Source: Massospora cicadina (lineage: Eukaryota > Entomophthoromycota > Entomophthoromycetes > Entomophthorales > Entomophthoraceae). Taken from it: 64,000 nucleotides of DNA. Position numbers and translations under genes: made by a program. Below the pieces are notes generated by a model. The model saw only the letters and a program-made list of their open reading frames with translations, was not told the origin of the DNA and made no database searches. The DNA is taken from positions 62,001 to 126,000 of the forward strand of contig JAKSZP010018532.1 in the NCBI GenBank assembly GCA_022478985.1, written 5' to 3'. This document shows, one piece after another, positions 22,917-33,412 of this stretch (the first letter of the stretch is position 1; each line of letters opens with the position of its first letter).

Positions 22917-24670
22917 TGTAGCAATCAAGTTCATCTCAATCGTTGCATTCTGACTCAGATTTAATTTTTTCCAAATATAAGTCAGATCACTTTAAAATTG
23001 CTTTTGGTTTGGTCATTTCAGGCGCTGGGTTGTGCCTCGCAAAGTTGTAGATTAGGCTTGTGCAAGCCTAATCAATGACTCAGGTGAGGCCCCTGAAGAG
23101 CTGTTTTTACAAGGCGCGCCTGCCCATTCTGAAGTTTACTTTGAATTTCTCTATTTCCCCTAGCATTCCCAACCTGGGGAGCATTGGTGGTGGCTCCCCA
23201 GACGGGCTATGGATGGCAGGGCCTTTTTATGTCCAGAATAAAAATAAAGGTTGATTTGGGGTTGGCATACTTCACTTATCAGTTGGTTTTTTTCCCTGTC
23301 AGGGAGCTTTTTTGAGTGGGTTGGGTCAGTCCAACTCCCCCAGAGGACTTTGCATAACCAACCATTAGTAGGTGAATTTTTGGGCTTGTCAGGTCCGTAA
23401 GTACCTCTCTCAACTTGGTTGCCGTTTTGGTTGCTTGTATGTGCACCAAAAGAATATTTAAATATATGGCAGTCAGAACTGGTGTTTTTCTGGTCCATGA
23501 CATCATTCCAAAGTCATTGTGCGCTGCACGCCTCTGTTCCCCAGTTTGGCTGACCTCAGTAGTCACTTGGTCCTAGTTGTTGAGGAACTAGCACCAAAGG
23601 GAGCTGAAGACTGATGGCCAACCCTGGACTTGAAGTGACCTTCAGTTAATTTTCTCAGTGGGGCCTCCGGCTTACCAGGGATTCAGTGGCACCAAGGGGA
23701 CTTGTCCCAGCAGGGCTCCCTCATCTATGGATTATCCACCCAGAAAGGGGTTGGACGTCCAGCTGCGCTGTACCATGCACCCCTCTCATGCTTCTGTTGG
23801 GGAAAGTGCCTTCCTGGTTGGGATGGGAAGACTATTACCAACAGGAGTCCATGAGGGGGCACAGCGCAGCCAAGTGCTGGGCGTGCATCCTCAGGTCAGG
23901 TGGGCTGATTCTGGCATCCCAGTCCTGATTTGCTCTCGCCATTTGTGTTTCCTCAAGGGGCCCAGAGTGCATCCAGGATAATTTTCCCAGGGCTCAAGGT
24001 AACTCGCCCCAGGAAGCCCTCATTGTGGTAGCCTTCCACTGTGGGGCCCCTCTCTGGACAGGGACCCTCCTCTAGCGGGGGTGATGTAATGATCAAGTTC
24101 ATCTCAATTGTTGCATTCTGACTTGGATTCAAATTTTCTGAAACTGAGTCAGATCGCTTTGAAAATGCTTTTGGTTTGGTCATTTCAGGCGCTGGGTTGT
24201 GCCTTGCCTGAGTTGTAGATTAGGCTTGTGTGAGCCTAATTAATGACTTGGGTGAGGCCCCCAAAGGGCTGCCTTTATAAGGCGCGCCTGCCCATTATGA
24301 AGTTCACTTTATAATTCTGTATTTCCCCTAGAAATCTCTACCTGGGTAGCATTGGCGGTGGATCCCTGGACGAGCTATTGATGGCAGGGCCTTTTTATAT
24401 GTCCAAAATAAAAATAAAGGTTGTTTCAGGGTTGGAATATCTTGCTTATCTGTGGTCTTTTTCCCTGTTGAGGAGCTTTTTGAGTGGGTTGGTTTTAGAC
24501 CAACTCCCCAGAGGACTTTGCATAACCAACTATTAGTAGGTAAATGTTTAACGCTGTCAGTGCCCCAAACCTCTCCCTACTTGGTTAGGCTGCTTTGGTT
24601 GCTTTCCAGTAGCACCAAAAGAATATTTTTTATATGGTGGTCAGAACTGGGATTTTTCCGGTCTGTTACA
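22917..24670 (+). mobile_element. Short non-coding LTR retroelement (TRIM-like), 1754 bp
   Basis: Two direct LTRs of 586 bp each (22917-23502 and 24085-24670) enclose only 582 bp. The flanks ATTAG (22912-22916) and GTTAG (24671-24675) form a 5-bp TSD with one mismatch inside the LTR of element 2. Each LTR has a TATAAGGCGCGCC-like stretch (TACAAGG in the left copy), a hairpin around ATTAGGCTTGTG..AGCCTAAT, and AATAAAAATAAAGG as poly(A) signal. GCGGGGGTGA before the right LTR suits a polypurine tract and sets the plus orientation. The internal segment has no gag or pol motifs, so it must rely on enzymes from another element. Confidence 0.85.
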
Positions 24671-24810
24671 GTTAGTCATTCCACCAAAGTGAAGTTAGTT
24701 TCCTGAGCTCCAATGGGTCAAATCTCCATATTCTCTAATTTGGACCTTACTAAGATATTCCAAACTTAGCATCAATTTCCCTTTGACCTTTGATGAAGTT
24801 TAGATACTGA

Positions 24811-25585
24811 TGTTGGATTTTGGCCTGGGAAGATGCTTGCTTGGTGTGTGATTTGCCAAAATCCAGCAATAGGGGATTTATACCATGAATATAATAAAAT
24901 AATAACCTTATTCAAAAACTTATAAAATTACTTTTTTAAGTTTTTACTAGGCTCTTTGGGGATAAGCTAAAAAACGTCCCTTTTTGATTTCTGACCAAGC
25001 AGTATTTAAACTGATTTGAGGGTCAGTGGACATTTGTGGATAGGTTCAGAATAGCTTAGATGCTTCCAAATTAGTAAATATGGTATATGCTCCTATGAGA
25101 TATTAGGAAATGTGAGTTACTTTAAGAGAAAATGAAAGTTGAGGTTTTGGGGTAGAATGTACCCATGCGGTAAAGTTTTTATGAATTTCAACCAACCACC
25201 ACTTGAATAAAATCCTTTCACCTTGGGGGACCTCTGCCACACCTATAAAAGGGGTGGTCCCTGTGTAGGTGCTTCAAAGGACCTGATGGTGGGTGGGGGT
25301 GTACCTTCCAATGATCACCCCTCAGTCTGTCAGGAGGTCAGAGTAATCTGATTGCTATATTTTATGTTAGTTGCCCATGCAGGTTTCAAAATGGTGTTAC
25401 CCCAATTAATGGGGTCCACCAAGAATTGGCCAGGGCCTTTTGGCCAATATTTTCAAAATTATTTTTTTTATATAAAATCGAATTTTAGTTTATTGCAAAC
25501 CTCTAAATGGCCAACATTTCCCCGCTTAGGCTGGTTTTGACCCAGGACATTCTTCCTCTGCAACTGAGAGAGCAAATGTCCAACA
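24811..25585 (-). repeat. Left LTR of element D (3' LTR in element orientation)
   Basis: Pairs with 31351-32120. It has 7-bp terminal inverted repeats TGTTGGA/TCCAACA. On the minus strand it contains a TATA-like CCTTTTATAGG near 25250. The minus-strand start (TGTTGGACATTTGC) resembles the start of the element 2 LTR (TGTTGGACAATTGC), so the two families share an LTR origin. Confidence 0.9.
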
Positions 25586-25639
25586 TCACCCCCTCAAGAA
25601 TGTTGTGGGGAGATTAAGGTCAGAGGAAACGGCCATGTA

Positions 25640-26735
25640 CTCAATTTATGGTGACTCTGGAGGCAAGGGATTTGATTGAGTACTCATTCTCATTACTAGT
25701 ATGTAATAGATAATGGCCCCTCCCAGATGGACCCAATTTCTCCTTTCTAGGGGGTGATACAATTATAATAGTAGAGCACCAAGCAAGATACTTGGAAAGA
25801 ATGAAGAGGGGCCCAGAGCTCATTTGCAGCTTGACTCTCTCTTGTGACTGTCTTTGCCAAGTTGGTCAACACCTCATATTGTAGCTGAATGATGTGCTGA
25901 GACAACTTTTTCATGGCTTGTTCAGGTTCAGTCCTATCAGTGAAAATTTCTTTTGCTAAAAATAATGGTACTCCAGGTTCTCATCCATACAACACACAGA
26001 AAGGAGACATCTTAAGGATCTGGTGGTAACTGATGCGGTAGGCCATGAGGGCACTTGGTAAGTACTGATCCCAGTGGAGGGAATCCAAAGTGGCCATTTT
26101 TTGTAATATAGAAACTAAAGTCCCATTAGCTCTTTCCACGGTGCCATTTGTTTTAGGTTGTAAGGGGCGGAAAAGAGCGGTTGCACGCCCATGGAAGTTG
26201 CCAAAATCTTCACCACTTGAGAGGTGAAGTTTTTATTATTATCACAAAGTAACACTTGGGGGCAACCATGTCAGGTAAAGATATACTGGTGAAGAAAAGT
26301 GGCCGTGGCTTTTGCTGTCTGAGATGGGATAGCCACTGCCTCAACCCATTTGGCAAAATGATCAATTCCTACCAATATAAAGCAATTTCCACCCGTAGTT
26401 TGGGGGAGAGGACCAACCACATCGAGACTTATTGTGTTGAAAGGCTGTTGAGGATTGGTAGGCTAATATTGATCCTTTGTTTTGAAGTTGAATTGCTTTT
26501 TACATGTTAAAAAGGCATCCAAGGCTTCAACGATGTTCTTCATAATTCCTTCCCAGTAGCATTCTTTAACCCACATATAGGTTTTCCGCACTCTGCTATG
26601 CCCTAGGAGGGCATGAGACTCCATAATGAGAGGTACTCGCTCTGAAGGTCTGAGGAATGCTAACCAGTTCACCCCCCACTTTCTTATATAGATGGCCATA
26701 TCCACCTTTGTGTTATGGGAATGGCGAGCTAGCAT
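25640..26735 (-). pseudogene. Integrase remnant (element D)
   Basis: On the minus strand the zinc-binding domain (26735-26463) has HALLGHSRVRKTYMWVKECY and a late FLTCKK, so part of the HHCC set remains. The core begins with ISLDVVGPLPQTTGGN near 26420 and AKWVEAVAIPSQTAKATA near 26320, followed by VLLCDNNKNFTSQVVK near 26250 (second catalytic region). The C terminus ends with NWVHGRFL near 25640, as in element 2. Frameshifts and stops break the frame. Confidence 0.7.
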
Positions 26736-26889
26736 CTTTTTAACTGGTTCATCCTCATCCTCCCAAGCATCAAGAGTAATTAAAAGATCATGTAGCCTCT
26801 CTTCTTCACTATTATTAAGTGAAAAATGGGCAGTCGAGTTAATCCATCAACATTCATGTGACTCATCCCAACTCGGTGTACAATGGTCA

Positions 26890-28060
26890 TATCATAGTGC
26901 TGGAGCTTTAAAGACCAGCGTTCCAACCCCCAGTGGGATCTTTCGTATTTTGTAACCACTTTAAAAAGGCGTGGTCAGTAATCACTTTAAACGAGGTCCC
27001 ATATAAGAAAGGGTAATAGTGTTTAACAGCAAGTAAGACAGCCAGGTATTCCTTCTCAGTGACACTTTAATTGCGTTAGGCCTACCATCTAGTACTAAAA
27101 AAAATTGCGTTAGGCCTTTGAAAGCATCTTACTGAAATATGAAATGGTGTGATCAACCCCATGCTCATCCAGTTAGCCAATATAGCTCCTACTGCATAGT
27201 CAGAAGCATCAGTAAACAGCATAAAGGGTTTACTATAATCAGGGTGGTGCAGGATAGGCCGTTGCTACAGTACCTTAAGCATTTCAAAAGCAGCTTGTTG
27301 TTCCGCTCCCCACTGGAATGGGGTGTTTTTAGTTAGAAGTCGTACAAGGGGCTCACTGAGCTGAGCGAATTTGGGGATGAATTGATGGTAGTACCCCATC
27401 ATACCCAAAACCTGAATATCACGGAGTTTTTTGGGAGCAGGCATCTTGGATATTGCCTTGACCTTATCTTGAAGAGGCTGGATCCCATCTGATGGGATGG
27501 AGTGACCCATGAAGTCTAACTTCTTTTGGAAGAAGGTACATAGAGGGCTTCAGTTTAATGTGAGATTCCCGCAACTGTTGGAAAACTTCCTTTAAATGAG
27601 AAAGGTGCTCATTAAAGGTTTGAGAAAAGACGGTGATATAGTCTAGATATTTAATCATGCAACTAAGTTTCAGATCCTGAAAGATGTGGTCCATGGCTCT
27701 CTGGAAATATGCAGGTGCATTGCACAACCCTTGTGGTAAGTGGGTGGTTTGGAAAAGACCTTCACTGCAGATGAGCGCACATTTTTCCTAGTCTTGTGGG
27801 GAAAGGTCCATTTTCCAGTATCCGCTAACTAAGTCCATGGCAAAAAAGAATATAGATCCAGAGAGTTGGGCCAGAGTGTCATCAATTGGCAGGATAGGGT
27901 AGCTGTCCTTATTGATGAGGTTATTCAGCTTGCGGTGGTCCATAACTACTCAATGACCACCATTCTTCTTTTTTATGAGCAAAAGTGGAGAAGACCTGGG
28001 ACTTTGAGAAGGCACCAGCAGCCCCCATCCAATATGTGTTTAAGCTTCATCCTCATCTGA
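26890..28060 (-). pseudogene. Reverse transcriptase and RNase H (element D), catalytic YLDY
   Basis: The minus-strand frame 27727-27464 reads CNAPAYFQRAMDHIFQDL, then IKYLDYITVFSQTFNEHL, so the second catalytic Asp of Y-L-D-D is replaced by Tyr. RNase H follows with MMGYYHQFIPKFAQLSEPL and FMLFTDASDYAVGAILA. The Glu-bearing segment (TEKEYLAVL-like) is disrupted by the 19-nt micro-insertion at 27084. The fingers region lies at about 28060-27780. The element cannot encode an active polymerase. Confidence 0.75.
27069..27117 (+). mobile_element. Micro-insertion 3: 19-nt tail fragment in RNase H, perfect 15-bp TSD
   Basis: The 15-mer AATTGCGTTAGGCCT occurs at 27069-27083 and 27103-27117 and encloses ACCATCTAGTACTAAAAAA (27084-27102). 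The insert disrupts the RNase H frame of element D, so it is younger than that element. The same core is found at 932-952 (minus strand) and 36852-36872. Confidence 0.9.
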
Positions 28061-28339
28061 AGCTCCTCAACTTTTGATTTCTGATAAGGCTTAGATCAAA
28101 TAGGTTTGGCATCACCAACAATGGTGTGGCACCGCTTCTCATATGTGCATAGTCAATATCAGATTTGGAGAAAATGTCACTATAGGACTCCACTAAGGAA
28201 TGGACTTTATTTAAGTTCAGCGGAAGTTAACTCATCAGAAATCTGTAAGTTAGGCAAAGCGCATATCATTTGGTCCACGGTTAGTCCCATATCTAGCATA
28301 GACCCAATATAATGGACTTGGTGGATGTCTTTGATGGGA

Positions 28340-28537
28340 AGCAACAGGGCTTTTCCAATCTCCTAATGCTTCTTTACAACCATGTCCTTGTTAATGAGAT
28401 TTCCCAGCAGAAGATTGATAATCGCTGGTAGGCAGGATCTAGGATACCTGGCAACACCTGAGGTTCCAAAGGGCTGATTCCATCAATGCTTGTTAAGTGC
28501 AGAAGGCAGTTGTGGGGGATTTTCATAGTAATCTTGG
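28340..28537 (-). pseudogene. Protease to reverse transcriptase linker (element D)
   Basis: Minus-strand sequence here reads SIDGISPLEPQVLPGIL, matching element 2 (SIKGINPLEPQVFPGIL) just upstream of its reverse transcriptase. It marks the point where the LTR-like segment at 28538-29228 is inserted. Confidence 0.55.
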
Positions 28538-29228
28538 TGTCAGACAATCTCCTTCTCAACTGAAGAAAAAGAATGTTGGAGGTATGAGCGCCCCCAAATC
28601 TGCTACCATGATTGGCCCATCACCTGCTCAATCTTCAAATAATGTTGTGGTTATTAACTATATGAGTACCCACGGCAAAAAGACCTTGGCGGATTCTCAG
28701 TGGAATTCTAACTATCAGAAAAATATGGTTTATAACCAAAATCAGCTTAATAAGGTAATAACTAATAATAGAATTGCTCCAACTTCTCAGCTGAATTTGG
28801 GGTGTTCATTACCACATGGGTCTGATCACCTCCGAGGTGAGAAGATTTTACTTGATGATGATAGGGTGCAAATTAACCAATTATTACCACATGAGTCTGA
28901 CCACCGCCAAGGTGAGAAGATTTTACTCACTGGTGATTGGATACAATTCATCAAATTGTTACCACATAGGTCAGTTTTGCCTCAAAATATTTATCTTTGA
29001 TCTGATAGGCCAAAAGCCTATATTTCCTAATTTGGATGACTCAGCTTTATAATACTTTAGCCCCAAATACCCATGGTCCAGAGATTTGAACTAGTTTAAA
29101 TAGGAAATACTAGTATCGAAAAAAGGACCTTTCTTGGTTTTGCCCCACTTAAGCAATAAAAAACATAAAAACTTTAACAAAGCGTTGTTTATTACTTTTA
29201 TTTAAAAAGTAAATTTTTTACATTAACA
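28538..29228 (+). repeat. LTR-like insertion inside element D, with a 75-bp tandem repeat
   Basis: The segment starts TGTCAGACAATCTCC, like the LTR of element 2 (TGTCAGACAATTGCC), in plus orientation. It separates the protease part (29223-29585 minus) from the reverse transcriptase linker (28537 and below). It has a TTATAATAC TATA-like site near 29050 and AATAAAAAAC near 29155. A 75-bp unit is tandemly repeated at 28809-28883 and 28884-28958 with a third start at 28959. A 167-codon plus-strand frame (28497-29000) crosses the start, and the repeat appears in it as LPHxSDH..GEKILL. I take the segment as a solo LTR; the right border and TSD are unresolved. Confidence 0.55.
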
Positions 29229-29880
29229 AAAAATTTGTGGCATCTGTTGGTGGATCCCACACTCAGTATCTATCACCTTTTGTTCACCCACTTTAATAAC
29301 TACTTTCTTCTGATGCATGCAATGGGATACCCTCTGAACCATCCACAGAGTCAGGCAGCTTATTTGTGTTTCTTCCCAATGTGGTACAAGCAAGGTGAGG
29401 ACAGAGGAAGGGTACTCAACTACGCATTTATATTCCTTCTTTTTTGGCTCATCATTCGTAAAGACTAGGGGAACCTCATAATTAAAAAGGGAGAGAAATA
29501 CCTGATTCATATTAATGTTTCTCTCATACTCAATCATAAATTGAGTACCAATGAGCAGGTCATATGCGTTATTTTCCAAATCCACCGCTGGAGCAGCAAG
29601 TAGGATTTTCCAAATTCTTATGGGTAGAGAAGGGTAGGCTCTAATAGCTCAAGTATTGTCAGGCCCTGCAGTTCCAAACTCTTGGGAATAGTCCAGGATA
29701 GGCACCAACTTAACTTTCTTTATGAGCTTATAAGAGACCACGTTCACTGGAGCACCCATATCATGGTTGGCGAGAATGTGCACTTTATTGATAACAACCT
29801 CTACCTTGGTTATGGTGGTACCAAAAGTAGGGGGAGGGCAAGGACCACCTTCAATTGGAAAATGGAAGCATGGCGCTGAG
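29223..29880 (-). pseudogene. Aspartic protease region (element D), active site altered
   Basis: On the minus strand about 29790-29700 reads HDMGAPVNVVSYKLIKK, where an active enzyme would have D-T-G or D-S-G, so the central residue is changed to Met. Downstream, DLLIGTQFMIEYERNINMNQ (29560-29490) matches the corresponding stretch in element 2. The frame continues to 29223 and is then cut by the LTR-like insertion. Confidence 0.6.
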
Positions 29881-30057
29881 GCATCTCAGGGTAGTTTTCT
29901 TTTATAGATTGAAGGCTATGAATCTGCTGGGTGGATCTGATCACTGAACTAATAAGCTGATCAGCATTACTAGTGGTATCAATCACCTCTGAAAACCTCA
30001 ACAACTGTTGAAGATAAGTCCATCAAGGTACTATGGAAATATCAATCCTTTATGGCC

Positions 30058-31297
30058 TCAACCTATCTGAAACCTACACTTCCATTGGGGCTCCCAGAAC
30101 ATAATAGCCAGCGTCTTCGCCACCCCCTCAGATTCATCATCAGAGGGATTGTCAATGCACCTCAACGAGTTACTAAGAGGGGGTGGAGAAACCGGCTTAA
30201 TTTCTTCACAGAGGAGGGCTTTGTCACTCTCTTCCACCCTTTTGACTTTTGAAGGGAGCATCATGATAGTACCAACTTTTGGGGGAGCCGTTGGAAGGGT
30301 AATGGCTTTAATGGTTGCCTTGGGAGTGATCAGCTTGGGTTGTCCCATAACAGCAAATTTTGAACTAGAGGCAGCTAGAGTTGAGGCTGAGAGGGATTTA
30401 GGAAGCGGCTTAGGAGGGTGTGATGCGTTATTCATTGTAGTAGACCGCTCAGCAAGAGAGGGACCGGGAAAAGTGATAACTGCCTTTACTGGCTGAGCTT
30501 TTGAACTTGAAATGGGGGGAAGTGCTGGCCTATAACTGCCAATAGTTTCTGGTTATCCTCACATGGTATAGGAGTATTAGGTTATTGTAGCTTTACAGCA
30601 GCTTGGTTCCAGTGGGATACAGCCATAGAAGAGGCTAAAGAGTCAAAGTTGCTTCCCACTTTAATAACCTTGTAGAAGTTCAGGTTCATAAACGTCAGCT
30701 ACTGCTAGAAGTGCCTCTTTCATATCCCGTACAGTTGGGAAGGTATTCTTGACTGCGGAGATATACATTGCCAAAGAGGGGTAAGATGCCAAACTAGACA
30801 CAATAGCTGCAATATCATCATCTAGAGGGAGTAGTTTAGCCAGCAACTGAGGTTGAGCTTTTCTATAAAATCGCTCAACAAATGAGGGGATAATTCACAC
30901 TCTTGCAGGCTAAGGCACATAAAGGCCTGTCTTTGCCATTGTAAACTCTGTTGGGAACCAAACTCATCAATCAGCGCTTGTTTAACCTCTGTCCAGGTGA
31001 TAAGCGTAGCCATTTGAGGAACCATAATATCCTAGCCATCTGACTTAAACAGGGAAGGATAAACTTGGTTTTTTGTAGGTCAGTCTCTCCTTCCATTGCC
31101 ACCTCATAAACATAAAGGAAGGAGGAGATACTGTTCTCACCAGGTGTGAACTTATCCTTAGATGGTGTTTTAAGAAATTTAGGGGAGTGCCCATTAGAGC
31201 CTTGTGAAGAGTGCTGCTCAAGCCTTTTAATGTGAGCCAAAGCACTGGCTAGTTGGTTTTCCAAAACAGCTAGCCTTGGTTCCAAAATAGTTGCCAT
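30058..31297 (-). pseudogene. Gag remnant of element D
   Basis: The likely start is the ATG at 31297, about 50 nt inside the 5' LTR and primer-binding site. The product begins MATILEPRLAVLENQLASAL, which resembles the coiled-coil-like start of the element 2 gag. Frames at 31025-30822 (TWTEVKQALIDEFGSQQSLQ) and 30846-30661 (TVRDMKEALLAVADVYEPEL) continue the capsid part with frameshifts. A proline- and lysine-rich frame at 30435-30058 lies where a linker would be. No zinc knuckle was found. Confidence 0.65.
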
Positions 31298-31350
31298 GAT
31301 GTAAATAGTCCCTGGTGATATACAGGGTAACCCCTGTAGTGAGCACCACT

Positions 31351-32120
31351 TGTTGGATTTTGGCCTGGGAAGATGCTCGCTTGGTGTGTGATTTGCCAAA
31401 ATCCAGCAATAGGGTATTTATACCATGAATATAATAAAATAATAACCCTGTTTAAAAACTTATAAAATTAATTTTTAAGTTTTTATTAGGTGCCACGGGG
31501 ATAAGCTAAAAATGTCCCTTTTTAATATCCAACCATGCAGTATTTAAACTGTTTTAAGGTTGGGGGGAATTCAAGGATAGGTTTGGAATATCCTAGATGC
31601 TTCCAAAATAGTAAATATGGTATATTTTTTATCAGATCTTAAGAAATATAAGTTACTTTAAGAGAAAATGATAGTTGGGGTTTTGGGGCAGAATGTACCC
31701 ATGCAGTAAAGTTTTTATGAATTTCAACCAACCACTGCTTGATAAAATCCTTTCACCTTGGGGGACCTCTGCCACACCTATAAAAGGGGGTGGTCCCCAT
31801 GTAGGTGCTTCAAAGGACCTGATGGTGGGTGGGGGTGTACCTTCCAATGATCACCCCTCAGTCTGTCAGGAGGTCAGAGTAATCTGATTGCTATATTTTA
31901 TGTTAGTTGCCCATGCAGGTTTCAAAATGGTGTTACCCCAATTAATGGGGTCCACCGAGAATTGGCCAGGGCCTTTTGGCCAATATCCTCAAAATTATTA
32001 TTTTTATTTAAATCAAATTTTGGTTTATTGCAAACCTCTAAATGGCCAACATTTCCCTGCTTAGGCTGGTTTTGACCCAGGACATTTTTCCTCTGCAACT
32101 GAGAGGGCGAATGTCTGACA
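31351..32120 (-). repeat. Right LTR of element D (5' LTR in element orientation)
   Basis: 770-bp partner of 24811-25585. Directly inside it, on the minus strand and 2 nt away, is TGGTGCTCACTACAGGGG, the probable primer-binding site shared with element 2. Confidence 0.9.
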
Positions 32121-32296
32121 ACTGAGTGGTAAGATATCGTGAGGGTTCATTTTTCTCTGTGCCACCAAAAAAAAGTTATATAAATTCCAGCTTTTAGTTT
32201 TATTAGTTTTTTTATCCTTAATATAAGTAAATCATCTTTGGAATCCAGAATAGATCAGCACCACCAAACAACAATTAGATGGATTTCCAAAGGTAT

Positions 32297-32711
32297 CAGA
32301 AATTAATTGCCTATTATTTAGAGGTTATGTTTTCAGTGTTGCTTCTACAAACTACTGAGGAACTAGCATTAAAACACTTTGGTAGATTTATAAAACGGCC
32401 CTAATTGTTTGGCACTTCAGCTTAAACAATTCACATTAGCTATTAATATTTAGGTATTCAACCAACAACCAAATTTACATATTAATATTGTTGATTATCC
32501 CCGAAGTAGAGTTATAATTAATATTGGCTTCACATCCTCTGGTGGATTACAATCAATCCTTTAGTCATCAACTTATGCCAAGAAATTGACTGTTAATTAA
32601 AAACCCTATAAAGCTTAATCTATAAGCTGGAAAAAATGTACCAAATTAAGAGCAAATCGAAGCTTAATATAATCTGAACTGGATAATGCAGTCATACTAA
32701 AAATTCATACA
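32297..32711 (-). repeat. Right LTR of element C, second segment
   Basis: Continues the LTR of element C after element 2 and its TSD. It matches about 11930-12344, including the CCTAATTGTTTGGC and CAACAACCAAATTTAC tracts. The end is set by AAAAATTCATACA. Confidence 0.75.
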
Positions 32712-33412
32712 GGTATCATGATGTACCCAACTTTGGACAGATGACCATCGAAGCTTAATAGCATTGTAGACAGCCTATTAGCAGACTATAAATGGGAAAC
32801 TCTAGAAGATTTGGGAGCGGCGGAGAAGGCTGATTCATGGACTACATCCTAGCAACTCAGTGTATAAATTGGAATGGCCATTTACTGGAAAAGGATAAAC
32901 GTGACAACACAAAATTCTAGGGTCTACCAACTTTGGGAGAATGGTGGTTTATGCTTATGCCATATATTCAACGCTGGAAGTACCCAACGAGGTTACAGCA
33001 GAATTGAAGAACATATATCGATGAAGGATTATTTTTAACCGACTTTGAAAAAGAAGGTTATCAATTTAACCTGTAAATATTTTTCTATGTTTGTTTAACA
33101 TAACTCTGAAACTACAGGACCAATTTGGATGCCTAAATTTTCCAAAAATAAGGATGCTCCAACTTAGGTCCCATTTTACTTTTATAAGTATTGGTCCAGT
33201 ATCCGACCATTAATTTAGTAAGTATTTCAAAATGGACTCAGAAGCGATGGTTTTCAATTGTGGGAATGTTCATCGCTGGATAAGCTTTATTCCAGCATTG
33301 GTGAAGTGGTTGCTTTGAAGCAACTTTGACATATATCCTATGGCTGAGGGTATATTTAAAATCCAGGCAAGCATGAGATCATAGTGGGATGGGCTTAAAT
33401 CATTATAGTTGG
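32712..33412. other. Repeat-derived interval without a gene
   Basis: No reading frame or RNA gene is supported here. It begins TGTACCCAACTTTGGACA just after GGTATCATGA, and a very similar 18-mer occurs at about 11230, which might be an LTR edge. The rest shows no match to the other elements in the window. Confidence 0.4.

Larger units (their letters stand above)
24811..32120 (-). mobile_element. Element D: complete-structure minus-strand Ty3/gypsy element
   Basis: LTRs at 24811-25585 (775 bp) and 31351-32120 (770 bp) begin TGTTGGA and end TCCAACA or TCTGACA. The perfect 5-bp TSD ACTGA (24806-24810, 32121-32125) lies inside the right LTR of element 2. On the minus strand the order from right to left is primer-binding site, gag, protease, reverse transcriptase, RNase H and integrase. 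The proteins are close to those of element 2. It carries two later insertions: an LTR-like segment at about 28538-29228 between protease and reverse transcriptase, and a 19-nt micro-insertion in RNase H. Catalytic motifs are mutated, so it is dead. Confidence 0.9.
16228..32291 (+). mobile_element. Element 2: plus-strand Ty3/gypsy element, split by later insertions
   Basis: The element begins TGTCAGACAATTGCC (16228) and ends at 32291, flanked by a perfect 5-bp TSD GGTAT (16223-16227 and 32292-32296) inside the LTR of element C. Its left LTR runs to 17550 and contains a truncated non-LTR copy. A primer-binding-like TGGTGCTCAC follows 3 nt later. The polyprotein remnant (gag, protease, reverse transcriptase with YLDD, RNase H, integrase) runs on the plus strand to about 22440, and AGGTGGGTGA serves as polypurine tract before the right LTR at 22470. 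The right LTR is split by two further elements. The gag and pol are close relatives of those in element D. Confidence 0.85.

Noticed and set aside
23658..23981. 107-codon plus-strand frame inside the TRIM-like element
   Set aside because: It has no recognisable motif and overlaps another open frame on the same strand; the G- and C-rich internal segment favours chance frames.
11227..32740. TGTACCCAACGTTGGACA at 11230 and TGTACCCAACTTTGGACA at 32720 as a further pair of LTRs
   Set aside because: Similarity stops after about 18 bp, so a paired LTR is not supported.
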